In this document: positions 18,330 to 25,374 of the stretch, in pieces
Layout of the letters: every line of letters starts with the position of its first letter
Numbering within the stretch: the first letter of the stretch is position 1
Source: Vibrio hannami
GTDB taxonomy: Bacteria; Pseudomonadota; Gammaproteobacteria; Enterobacterales; Vibrionaceae
DNA length: 64,000 bases
Reading direction: 5' to 3'
Assembly: GCF_029589055.1 (NCBI RefSeq)
Contig: NZ_JARQZP010000007.1
Coordinates: forward strand, 806,001 to 870,000
The notes under the pieces: model-generated
Told to the model about the DNA's origin: nothing
The model's database searches: none
What the model saw: only the letters and a program-made list of their open reading frames with translations
Translations under genes and position numbers: made by a program

Positions 18330-19241
18330 ATGCGTATAGGAATTGATTTAGGTGGTACTAAAATTGAAGTAATAGCGCTATCAGACAGGGGCGAGGAGCT
18401 ATTTCGTAAACGAGTACCGACTCCGAGAGGCACTTACGAAGGGACTTTAAACGCCATTAAAGGGCTGGTGGAGGATGCCGAAAAAGCAACTGGTGAAACA
18501 GGAACCGTGGGTATTGGTATCCCAGGGACAATCTCTCCTTATACAGGTAAAGTTAAAAATGCCAATTCAACCTGGTTAAACGGGCAACCGCTTGATAAAG
18601 ATCTTTCTGACATGCTTGCAAGAGAAGTACGAGTAGCTAACGATGCAAACTGTATGGCGGTTTCCGAAGCAACCGATGGAGCGGGAGCGGGTAAACATGT
18701 TGTTCTTGCCCTAATTCTTGGAACCGGAGCTGGAGCTGGAGTCGTTATTGATGGAAAGCCTCATGCTGGTGGTAACGGTATTGGCGGTGAATGGGGACAC
18801 AACAACATGCCCTGGCAAAACAAAGAAGAGCGGGAGTTCTCGGACGCAACGCCTTGTTATTGTGGGCAGCATGGTTGTATAGAGCAGTTTGTTTCCGGAA
18901 CAGGGTTATGTGCGGACTATGAGCGACGAACTGGCAGAAAGTTAACAGGGAGAGAGATTTCTGAACTTGCGTTGGCTGGTGATGAGATAGCGAATATTTC
19001 TCTGGAAGCCTATGAGCGTCGCCTTGCTAAATCTATGGCTGGGGTTATCAATGTATTGGATCCGGATGTCGTTGTGCTAGCTGGTGGTGTATGTAATATC
19101 GAGCGCCTTTACGAAAACATTCCGAAGCTACTTCCGGAGTATGTGTTTGGTGGCGAGTGCTTTACTGAAATAAAGCCAGCTGTTCATGGAGATTCTAGTG
19201 GCGTAAGAGGTGCCGCCTGGTTGTGGCCGCAACTATCGTAG
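18330..19241 (+). CDS. mak: fructokinase, ROK family
   Basis: This 303-aa cytoplasmic ATP-dependent sugar kinase is close to E. coli Mak along its length. Motifs are MRIGIDLGGTKIEVIAL (phosphate 1), GIGIPGTISPYTGKVKNANSTWLNGQ, VANDANCMAVSEA (catalytic Asp), the zinc-binding ROK motif GGEWGHN...CYCGQHGCIEQFVSGTG and a C-terminal HGDSSGVRGAAWLWP. It phosphorylates fructose and possibly mannose. The downstream AEC transporter is 43 bp away and may be co-transcribed. Confidence 0.93.
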   Translation: MRIGIDLGGTKIEVIALSDRGEELFRKRVPTPRGTYEGTLNAIKGLVEDAEKATGETGTVGIGIPGTISPYTGKVKNANSTWLNGQPLDKDLSDMLAREVRVANDANCMAVSEATDGAGAGKHVVLALILGTGAGAGVVIDGKPHAGGNGIGGEWGHNNMPWQNKEEREFSDATPCYCGQHGCIEQFVSGTGLCADYERRTGRKLTGREISELALAGDEIANISLEAYERRLAKSMAGVINVLDPDVVVLAGGVCNIERLYENIPKLLPEYVFGGECFTEIKPAVHGDSSGVRGAAWLWPQLS

Positions 19242-19284
19242 GTCCGGAGTTTAAACCTAGCAAAAACCAGATTATGAGGTGGGC

Positions 19285-20202
19285 ATGATAGATCTGTTCT
19301 TTGTTGTTGTGCCCATATTTCTGGTGATTGTCCTTGGAAAAATAATTCAGTTGAATTTTGTCCAGGATCTCCAAAGCTGGACGAGCCTAAATAAAATCAA
19401 TTATTGGATGCTATTTCCAAGCCTTTTGTTTTACTCAATATCGACGATTGATTTTTCCAGTGTCAGCCTACCAGAGTTCTCAGCTTCGATACTGTTTGGA
19501 TTTTTTGTAGCCGTACTATTTTCCTTGTTTCTAGGTAAGGTGCTCAAGCAGCCTGCCTCCATTCTTACCTCTGTTATGCAAGGAGCAGGACGCCACAATA
19601 CATTTATCGCACTTGCGGTTGTAGCACAGCTTTATGGCGCGGATGGAACGGCAATTGGCATTATTGCTACCGCGATACTTGTTCCCATTTCAAATATTGT
19701 CATGGTTGTTTCTATGTCGGTTTTGTTGAATGAAAACGGCAGGACATACAAAAGGGCGTTTCTTGAACTTGTAAAGAATCCAATAATCGTTGCGATAGCA
19801 CTCGGCTTGTTAATCAACTTTGCCGGGTGGAGTCGGGACCCGGTATTTTATGAGCTGACAGGAGTTCTAGGCAGGGCAGCGTTGCCTATCGTCCTATTGT
19901 GTATTGGTGCGGGGTTACAGTTTAGAGGGCTACGTAATCAAGCTGTGCCATGTATTATATCTTGTGTATCTAAAATGGTTGTGTTCCCGGGCATGACGTA
20001 TCTTGCAGCACTATATCTTGGGCTATCTGAAAATCTGACAATGATAGCTGTGATATTTTCTATTGCACCAACTTCCCCAGCAAGCTATTCGCTAGCTAAG
20101 CAGATGGGTGGCGATGCGCCTTTAATCGCGTCTATTATCTCATTGCAAACCGTTCTTTCAGTGTTCGCTATACCATTATCGGTTGCTCTAATGCAGCTCT
20201 GA
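19285..20202 (+). CDS. AEC-family permease (auxin efflux carrier-like)
   Basis: This 305-aa inner-membrane protein has about ten transmembrane segments in two inverted halves, with the conserved Asn/Pro-containing crossovers near GAGRHNTFIALAVV (residue 100) and SIAPTSPASYSLAKQMGGD (residue 265). The ATG at 19285 has GAGG 5 nt upstream; a GTG six bases earlier is less likely. AEC permeases carry small organic acids or similar anions. Nothing identifies the substrate. It follows mak by 43 bp. Confidence 0.86.
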   Translation: MIDLFFVVVPIFLVIVLGKIIQLNFVQDLQSWTSLNKINYWMLFPSLLFYSISTIDFSSVSLPEFSASILFGFFVAVLFSLFLGKVLKQPASILTSVMQGAGRHNTFIALAVVAQLYGADGTAIGIIATAILVPISNIVMVVSMSVLLNENGRTYKRAFLELVKNPIIVAIALGLLINFAGWSRDPVFYELTGVLGRAALPIVLLCIGAGLQFRGLRNQAVPCIISCVSKMVVFPGMTYLAALYLGLSENLTMIAVIFSIAPTSPASYSLAKQMGGDAPLIASIISLQTVLSVFAIPLSVALMQL

Positions 20203-20265
20203 ACCCTGTATCTTGAGGCCACTTGAGATATAGTACTGGCTCAAAAAATAGAGGGAGAATGTAAA

Positions 20266-20604
20266 ATGGAAAATTTCCTGGAGTTACTGGCTTCAAAGCC
20301 CAATGAAGTAATGTTCGAACAGACGATGCAAGTTATTGACGAGCATTACGACTTTAACCCGGTAAGCTTTGTAAACGGAGAAACTGAAAATCAAGCAGGA
20401 CAAAATAATGGTTCTTGCAAGATTTTTGCGTTTGCCAAATTACAAGGATTAGATGAATCATCAACTCTGGCATGTTTTGGTCAGTACTACCGTGACGATG
20501 TGTTAAAGAACCCGGATGGCAGCGATCACGCCAATATTCGCAACTTTATCAAACACGGTTGGGCAGGCATTCGCTTCGATGGTACTGCGTTAACAGTAAA
20601 GTAA
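20266..20604 (+). CDS. HopJ-like protein, 112 aa
   Basis: This is a small acidic cytoplasmic protein with the HopJ-family pattern: F-N-P-V-x-F-x-N-G near residue 30, an NGSCKIFAFAKLQGL core, CFGQYYRDDVL and a final NIRNFIKHGWAGIRFDG. The family was named from a Pseudomonas type III effector, but homologues are widespread in free-living Vibrio and Shewanella. No secretion-system genes are here, so an effector role is not implied. GAGGGAGAA at about 20251-20260 provides the ribosome-binding site. Confidence 0.82.
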   Translation: MENFLELLASKPNEVMFEQTMQVIDEHYDFNPVSFVNGETENQAGQNNGSCKIFAFAKLQGLDESSTLACFGQYYRDDVLKNPDGSDHANIRNFIKHGWAGIRFDGTALTVK

Positions 20605-20665
20605 TGGAAAAAGCGAAATCAAAGTGCCAACTGGTTAGGAAAATCAGTTGGCGAAAAATACGAAC

Positions 20666-21148
20666 TTAATCCAAGGGAATCATCTGGCTATTTTTCACTT
20701 CCTTTACTGAAATATTAGAGTGCAAGGCACTTACTCCTTTTACGCGCCTTAACTGGCTGATTCGATCATAATACTCGTCCAGATCGCGTGCGATCACCTG
20801 AACAATGTAATCTGCACCGCCGGCAATACAGTGACAAAGCGGAATCCAATCGGTTGAAGAAACAAATTCTTCAAAATAGTCGGTATTCTCTATTTCGTGG
20901 CTACCTAAAGAGACAAGGGTGAATCCGACCATGCTAAAGCCCAACTTCTTGCGGTTTAGTACAGCGGTATATTCAGAGATATAATCATCTTCTTCCAGCC
21001 TTTTCCATCGCCTCCAGCATGGTGTTTCACTCAAATTTACCTTTTCTGATAGCTTACTATTACTTATTCGTCCGTCACTTTGAATAAACCGCAGCATTGA
21101 TAGATCTGTGCCGTCTAGTAGATCTTGAGGGTTTTCTTTCTTCTTCAT
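20666..21148 (-). CDS. Lrp/AsnC-family transcriptional regulator
   Basis: This 160-aa feast/famine regulator has an N-terminal helix-turn-helix (DLSMLRFIQSDGRISNSKLSEKVNLSETPCWRRWKRLEEDDYI) and a C-terminal RAM effector domain (VGFTLVSL... HCIAGGADYIVQVIARDLDEYYDRI). The start at 21148 gives the usual length; a longer reading adds 16 atypical residues. It is divergent from a LysE exporter gene, a very common pairing, so it probably senses an amino acid and controls that exporter. Confidence 0.9.
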   Translation of the reverse strand: MKKKENPQDLLDGTDLSMLRFIQSDGRISNSKLSEKVNLSETPCWRRWKRLEEDDYISEYTAVLNRKKLGFSMVGFTLVSLGSHEIENTDYFEEFVSSTDWIPLCHCIAGGADYIVQVIARDLDEYYDRISQLRRVKGVSALHSNISVKEVKNSQMIPLD

Positions 21149-21287
21149 GTTTATTGTGGAAATTATCTGCCTTAAATTAGTTAAATCATAACGCATAAAG
21201 CAAATTTATTCCTAGCTAGTTTAATAAACTATTTCTGTTTTCAATCAATAACTGAATGTTTATTGCATTTTGGTGGAGGAATTATTT

Positions 21288-21890
21288 ATGAGTGCTCAGG
21301 TTATCGTTGCTTTTCTGTTTTTTGCTGTATCCATGACGATTACCCCTGGGGCTGGCAACCTCACACTGCTGGGTATATCTAACCGATTTGGCTTTTCGGC
21401 AGCGTTACCGTTTGTTGCTGGTACCACCTTTGGTGTGCTGATTGTTTTTGCGGGAACAAGCGCAGGGTTAATGAGTATATTAACCTCGGTCCCCGAGCTA
21501 TACAGTGCAATTAAGTACTTAGGGGCGTTGTATCTTCTTTATATTGCCTGGGGGATATTCACATTCAAAATGGAGGAAGAGACAACTTCCGAGTCTTCTG
21601 CTGGATTTATATCGGGCACACTTATTCAGGTGCTGAACCCTAAAGCCTGGATTGCGGCGATGACGGTGTTCTCACAGTTTGTAGAAGCTTCAGGAAACTA
21701 CCTGGTTCAGGTGGTCACAATCATTACTGCTTTTTTATTGGTCACTACGCTAAGTACGACAATATGGGCTTACTTTGGCTCATTATTGAAGCGACTGCTG
21801 CATTCACCAAACCAGATGGTTGTTGTCAATCGTTGCCTTGGCGCTACTCTGGCCATGACCGTGGTGTTTATGTTAACTCAAACTAGCTAA
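21288..21890 (+). CDS. LysE/RhtB-family amino-acid exporter
   Basis: This 200-aa inner-membrane exporter has about six helices. The LysE signature is TPGAGNLTLLGISNRFGFSAALPFVAGTTFG in the first 50 residues, and a conserved LNPKAWIAAMTVFSQF lies near residue 120. The start at 21288 follows a strong GGAGGAA. It exports amino acids or their derivatives and is likely regulated by the divergent Lrp-type protein across the 139-bp AT-rich gap. Confidence 0.9.
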   Translation: MSAQVIVAFLFFAVSMTITPGAGNLTLLGISNRFGFSAALPFVAGTTFGVLIVFAGTSAGLMSILTSVPELYSAIKYLGALYLLYIAWGIFTFKMEEETTSESSAGFISGTLIQVLNPKAWIAAMTVFSQFVEASGNYLVQVVTIITAFLLVTTLSTTIWAYFGSLLKRLLHSPNQMVVVNRCLGATLAMTVVFMLTQTS

Positions 21891-21981
21891 GTTAAAGATG
21901 AAGAAAAGCTGTGTTTTCCACAACGAGTTAGTATTTTGTAGTGGGCCCCATTTATCTCTGATTCTGAGTATATAACCAAAC

Positions 21982-22749
21982 TTAATGGTGCTGAGCTAAG
22001 TCTTGAATGTGATCAAACCTGCCATGTTGCAAAAAGTAGATAGCTTGTTTAGCCACTTCTTCGTTGTAACGCATATTGGAATGTCCGACTTCAATTTCGA
22101 CGAAATCGCTCATGTTGCTTAATTTAGTCGACTCTACAGACACCAGCCCATCATTCGGTCCATTGAAATAACTATTGGTTAAACTTGTGCCTTTTGTTCC
22201 TGCGATAACACCAATGTTAATATCTAACTCTTTTAATTGATTGCCCAGGCTGTTTTCACCAGTCACCAACGCTTGACTGATTTCACCACCAACTTCCATT
22301 AGCCATGAGTCGATATAATGATCGGCAACTTCACTGCCTTTGTTTGGTGTACCCATTAAAACGACTTCGCCAAGGCGATCGCTACCAATGAAATCCTCAT
22401 GATTTTGCAAGTAAGAGCGAACAACTAGTCCACCAAGAGAGTGACCTACAAAATGTATCTTAGGGGCAGAATCGGTACATAAGTCCATTTGTGCGGAGGT
22501 TGACGTAAGTACGGAATCTACGCTTTCCCCGATACTGGAATAGTTCAGAGTACAGACAATATATCCCGCGTTTTCTAATCGCTGGGTAAAACGCCACATA
22601 GCAAAGTCGCTGCGACCAAGGCCATGCGCCAGAACAACCACTTGATCATTCGGTTGATACTGTTTTGGCTCGGTAACAGAGGTCGAACAACCAGCTATCA
22701 ACAAAACCATCGAGGTGACAAATATGGATACTATTTTTTTCATAATCAT
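21982..22749 (-). CDS. lipase-like alpha/beta hydrolase lipoprotein
   Basis: The protein starts with a lipoprotein signal (MKKIVSIFVTSMVLLIAGC, lipobox LIAGC), so it should be lipid-anchored in the envelope. The mature part has VVLAHGLGRSDFAMW (oxyanion His-Gly), the nucleophile elbow FVGHSLGGLVVRSYL, an Asp in NDGLVSVES and a His in EVGHSNMRYN. That is a full catalytic triad of a PGAP1/lipase-type esterase. Two start codons six bases apart are possible. It lies 12 bp downstream of the TetR gene on the same strand and may share its transcript. Confidence 0.85.
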   Translation of the reverse strand: MIMKKIVSIFVTSMVLLIAGCSTSVTEPKQYQPNDQVVVLAHGLGRSDFAMWRFTQRLENAGYIVCTLNYSSIGESVDSVLTSTSAQMDLCTDSAPKIHFVGHSLGGLVVRSYLQNHEDFIGSDRLGEVVLMGTPNKGSEVADHYIDSWLMEVGGEISQALVTGENSLGNQLKELDINIGVIAGTKGTSLTNSYFNGPNDGLVSVESTKLSNMSDFVEIEVGHSNMRYNEEVAKQAIYFLQHGRFDHIQDLAQHH

Positions 22750-22761
22750 TTATCAGTGAAT

Positions 22762-23328
22762 CTAATGGGTACACTTAAGTACAACAGCTTTCAAACTGTT
22801 AAGGAGTGCTGTTAAGTGCTCTATATCTCTGGCCTGATGTTTCGCGCCTGTCATCGAATTTCTAACCAAGTCCGACAGTCCAAATACAGATAAGCCGGCT
22901 TTTTCGATGGAAGACTGGTAGCTCTGTAAAGTGGACTCAATAACTGAACGAAAATGTTCATCAGTGGATCGAATTTCGTCGCGGCTTAATTGACTCATAC
23001 CCTGGATAATATCCTCAGCATGAGGAGTCGAATGCAGAAGTTGATAAGGTTCAAGGGCAAGGTGCTTAAAGAAAACGTCCAGCTTTGAAGACAGGTCCGT
23101 TGTTTCTTCCAGCTCCTGTTGAATGACTACAGTCGTACGTTCTTTAAACAGCCGAATGGTTGCGCACAGCACCTCATCCTTATTAGAAAAAGTGTTGTAA
23201 AGCGTCTGCCTGGCAATGCCTGCTTCTTTGGCGATATCGTTCATCGTGGTTCGCTGCACACCATAGCGAGAGAATACCGAAAAAGCAGATTCGACAATGT
23301 TGATTTCTTTTATATTCATAAAATTCAT
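22762..23328 (-). CDS. TetR-family transcriptional regulator
   Basis: This 188-aa repressor has an N-terminal helix-turn-helix (AFSVFSRYGVQRTTMNDIAKEAGIARQTLYNTFSNKDEVLCATI) and a variable ligand domain. It is followed by the lipase-like gene on the same strand and is divergent from the DUF1007/NicO pair. A perfect inverted repeat, TTTTGAC-N5-GTCAAAA, lies 10 bp upstream of its start and is a good autoregulatory operator candidate. The start could also be the ATG 9 bp downstream. Confidence 0.87.
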   Translation of the reverse strand: MNFMNIKEINIVESAFSVFSRYGVQRTTMNDIAKEAGIARQTLYNTFSNKDEVLCATIRLFKERTTVVIQQELEETTDLSSKLDVFFKHLALEPYQLLHSTPHAEDIIQGMSQLSRDEIRSTDEHFRSVIESTLQSYQSSIEKAGLSVFGLSDLVRNSMTGAKHQARDIEHLTALLNSLKAVVLKCTH

Positions 23329-23337
23329 ATTGACATA

Positions 23338-23356
23338 TTTTGACTAATTGTCAAAA
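23338..23356. promoter_or_regulatory. inverted repeat, candidate TetR operator
   Basis: TTTTGAC-TAATT-GTCAAAA is a perfect 7+5+7 inverted repeat immediately upstream of the TetR gene. The size and place fit a TetR-family operator. Binding is inferred. Confidence 0.5.
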
Positions 23357-23359
23357 AAG

Positions 23360-23384
23360 TGGACAAATAAACACAAAGTGTCCA
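23360..23384. promoter_or_regulatory. second inverted repeat TGGACA-N13-TGTCCA
   Basis: A 6-bp inverted repeat lies 3 bp from the first one in the TetR/DUF1007 intergenic region. It could be another operator half-site pair or part of a promoter. The long spacer makes it weaker evidence. Confidence 0.3.
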
Positions 23385-23479
23385 GGTGAAGTGTGATTGA
23401 GGCGGAATAACAATTCACCAAAAACTGACACGAGGGTGGGGCCACCGGGTTTCACGCCGTCGCATTTCAATGATCGTTA

Positions 23480-23489
23480 TGTTATAACA
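23480..23489. promoter_or_regulatory. TGTTATAACA palindrome, Zur-box-like
   Basis: A perfect 10-bp palindrome lies 30 bp before the DUF1007 start. It matches the core (TGTTATA-TAACA type) of gamma-proteobacterial Zur sites, which suits a zinc-linked transport pair. The flanks are not symmetric, so the match is partial. Confidence 0.35.
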
Positions 23490-23518
23490 ATTTTATTATT
23501 TGCTGTTTCTGAATCATC

Positions 23519-24157
23519 ATGTCGTTTAATAAAAGTTGCCTCCTTGTTCTGACTCTTTCACTTTTCTCTTTTGGCATTAGCGCCCATCCCCACTCCTGGA
23601 TTGCTTTGGACACGACAGTAAATGTACAAGACGGCAATATTGTTTCGCTTTCTATGGAATGGGAGTTTGATGCAATGACTTCCGCCTATATGCTAGCCGA
23701 CGAAAAAATAGATGCTTCTAACAGAGACGAAACCTACAACCGTATAGCCAACGAAATCGTCGAAAACATGTTATCTAATCATTATTTCACCTACTTTTAT
23801 CAGGGCGAGGAACCTATTCGTTATAAAAAGGCAGAAGGAGGAGAGTTGGTTCAGAAGGGAGCAAAGTTGACGTTGAGTTTTGAACTCGAGTTAGCAAAAC
23901 CAGTGGCGCTGGAAACGAATGGTTTGAGTTTATTGATTTTTGATCCAACCTATTTTGTCGATATGAGCTGGGATAGTAAGCAATCCATAAAATTAAGTCA
24001 GCCTTACTCTGATGCTTGCAATATTGACATTATCAAACCTAACCCAACGGCTGAACAATTAGCTTACGCTATGTCATTGTCTATGGATGAAGATCCTGAC
24101 TATGAGTTGGGCCAGCTGTTTACACAGCGAGCAAAGTTCCGCTGTAAACCGGAGTAA
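23519..24157 (+). CDS. DUF1007 periplasmic protein, ZevA-like
   Basis: This 212-aa secreted protein has a signal peptide (about residues 1-22, FGISAHPHSW at the junction). The mature N-terminus HPHSWI is typical of DUF1007 and probably binds metal. WEFDAMTSAYML and LIFDPTYFVDMSW are other family landmarks. It is followed 6 bp later by a NicO-type permease, the same order as zevA-zevB in Haemophilus influenzae, a pair linked to zinc. I infer a periplasmic metal-handling partner of the permease. Confidence 0.82.
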   Translation: MSFNKSCLLVLTLSLFSFGISAHPHSWIALDTTVNVQDGNIVSLSMEWEFDAMTSAYMLADEKIDASNRDETYNRIANEIVENMLSNHYFTYFYQGEEPIRYKKAEGGELVQKGAKLTLSFELELAKPVALETNGLSLLIFDPTYFVDMSWDSKQSIKLSQPYSDACNIDIIKPNPTAEQLAYAMSLSMDEDPDYELGQLFTQRAKFRCKPE

Positions 24158-24163
24158 TACCTA

Positions 24164-25033
24164 ATGAACTCTGTCTCTGTCAAAATATTAGCCGTTATTG
24201 CGTTGATTGTTTTTTCCACTTTTTCGCTGTTTGTCTGGAATAATTTTCCTCTTTACTGGATGCAGTTGCTTAAGGTGCAACGAGATGTAGTGGATTCCTT
24301 GAGTGAATATCTGGTGTTAATTAGCCAGGGAGAGCAGCGTTTCGGCTGGTACATTTTAGCGTTCAGCTTGATTTATGGCTTATTGCATTCTGTTTCACCG
24401 GGGCACGGTAAAACCGCTATCACCTCAATGGCACTCATCAACAATTATCGTCGCCGAAAAGCGGTTATTCTGGTTGGCGTAATTGCTTCGCTTCAAGCTA
24501 TCAGCGCATGTTTACTATTTGCTGCCTCTTCTGCATTAACTGAGCTGTTTTCTCTGAGTATCACGGATAACGTCCGAATGCTGACGCAAGGATGTGGCAT
24601 TTTGATCATTGCTCTTGGGGGCAAAGAACTGATTGAGTTGGGAATACATCAATTAAAAGCGCGCAGAGTGTCGAGAGATGACAATGACGGTCAAAAAGCT
24701 GATACTCAAAAAGTTACTTGGGGGGCTTTGCTGTTAATTGGGCTCCGCCCCTGTACCGGAGCTATCCTTGTGCTTTTCTTGGCCAGCATGCTGGGCAGTT
24801 TAAGCTGGGGGCTATTCAGCACGTTTGCCATGGCTCTAGGTACTGCAATTACAAATTCTGTGCTGGTTTTTAATGCTTTAACCATCCAAAACAAATTCAA
24901 TCGTGTTCGATCTAATAAACATCATTGGGTGGGAAAAATTTCAACTGTTTTTCTCTCATTCGCGATGATGTTCTCAGGGTTTATTTTATTTAGTTTTGCT
25001 AATTTGTCAGGTTTGCAAAGTTTTATTCGTTAA
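24164..25033 (+). CDS. NicO/RcnA-type metal permease, ZevB-like
   Basis: This 289-aa inner-membrane protein has about six helices. The family motif HSVSPGHGKTAITSMAL lies near residue 85, and GLRPCTGAILVLFLASMLG near residue 195. A hydrophilic cytoplasmic loop (residues about 165-185) separates the two halves. NicO proteins move nickel, cobalt or, in ZevB, zinc. The metal and direction cannot be read from sequence. It is coupled to the DUF1007 gene. Confidence 0.83.
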   Translation: MNSVSVKILAVIALIVFSTFSLFVWNNFPLYWMQLLKVQRDVVDSLSEYLVLISQGEQRFGWYILAFSLIYGLLHSVSPGHGKTAITSMALINNYRRRKAVILVGVIASLQAISACLLFAASSALTELFSLSITDNVRMLTQGCGILIIALGGKELIELGIHQLKARRVSRDDNDGQKADTQKVTWGALLLIGLRPCTGAILVLFLASMLGSLSWGLFSTFAMALGTAITNSVLVFNALTIQNKFNRVRSNKHHWVGKISTVFLSFAMMFSGFILFSFANLSGLQSFIR

Positions 25034-25170
25034 CGGAAAGATGAGTTCGGTCGAAGGAACTTTATGGCAGAGAAAATTTCCGTACCAGTTTCATAGAACG
25101 GCGATATAATAGGCGCCATCTTTTAACTGAAAATGGTTACATTTTCACAAACTAATCTAAGGAGGAATTT
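25034..25170 (+). promoter_or_regulatory. promoter region of the ABC-F leader transcript
   Basis: A perfect TATAAT lies at 25105-25110, with no clear -35 box at 17 bp. It would start a transcript near 25117. An AAGGAGGAA ribosome-binding site at 25159-25167 then precedes a short ORF. Nothing else is coded here. Confidence 0.5.
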
Positions 25171-25251
25171 ATGTCTTTGTGGTGTTCTATCAACCCACGC
25201 TTATTTGGCATGAAGGCTCGCTCAAGAGTTATTGATATCGCGTTGCGATAA
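25171..25251 (+). CDS. leader peptide upstream of ABC-F gene, 26 aa
   Basis: The ATG follows one of the strongest ribosome-binding sites in the window (AAGGAGGAA, 3-4 nt spacing), yet the frame is only 26 codons and ends at TAA 25249-25251. The peptide begins MSLWCSINPR and ends in a basic/hydrophobic tail. Codons 17-19 form the left arm of a hairpin whose partner is at 25258-25265, and other complementary arms follow up to the ABC-F start. A strongly translated short ORF overlapping alternative hairpins is the usual architecture of drug-responsive translation attenuators. The peptide itself is not one I recognise. Confidence 0.7.
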   Translation: MSLWCSINPRLFGMKARSRVIDIALR

Positions 25252-25368
25252 TCTCGACTTGAGCGAATAATTACCTTTCGACGAACAACGTCACTCGAGT
25301 ACTTTCACTCAAGCTCGAAGAATTATTGTCAACTCAGACAATGGCGCAGTGCGCCCAAAATTCTTGAG
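25219..25368 (+). promoter_or_regulatory. multi-arm attenuator-like structure before ABC-F gene
   Basis: Four arms with the same core alternate: CTCAAG at 25221, CTTGAG at 25258, CTCAAG at 25308 and CTTGAG at 25363. Arms 1:2 extend to CGCTCAAG/CTTGAGCG around an inner TATCGC-GTT-GCGATA stem that covers the leader stop codon. The last stem pairs AAGAATT (25318-25324) with AATTCTT (25359-25365), extended by CTC/GAG, and encloses two perfect hairpins: ATTGTC/GACAAT at 25325-25342 and GGCGC/GCGCC at 25343-25355. It closes 6 nt before the ABC-F ATG, over the weak GAG ribosome-binding site. There is no U-run, so translational rather than transcriptional control is inferred. Confidence 0.65.
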
Positions 25369-25374
25369 AAAATT

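Noticed and set aside
20266..20604. HopJ-like gene as a type III secretion effector
   Set aside because: No secretion or chaperone genes are near, and homologues are common in free-living relatives. The name is historical.
23430..23465. GC-rich patch as a cobalamin, NiCo or guanidine riboswitch
   Set aside because: The leader is short and I cannot match any full consensus. It is left as an unexplained observation only.
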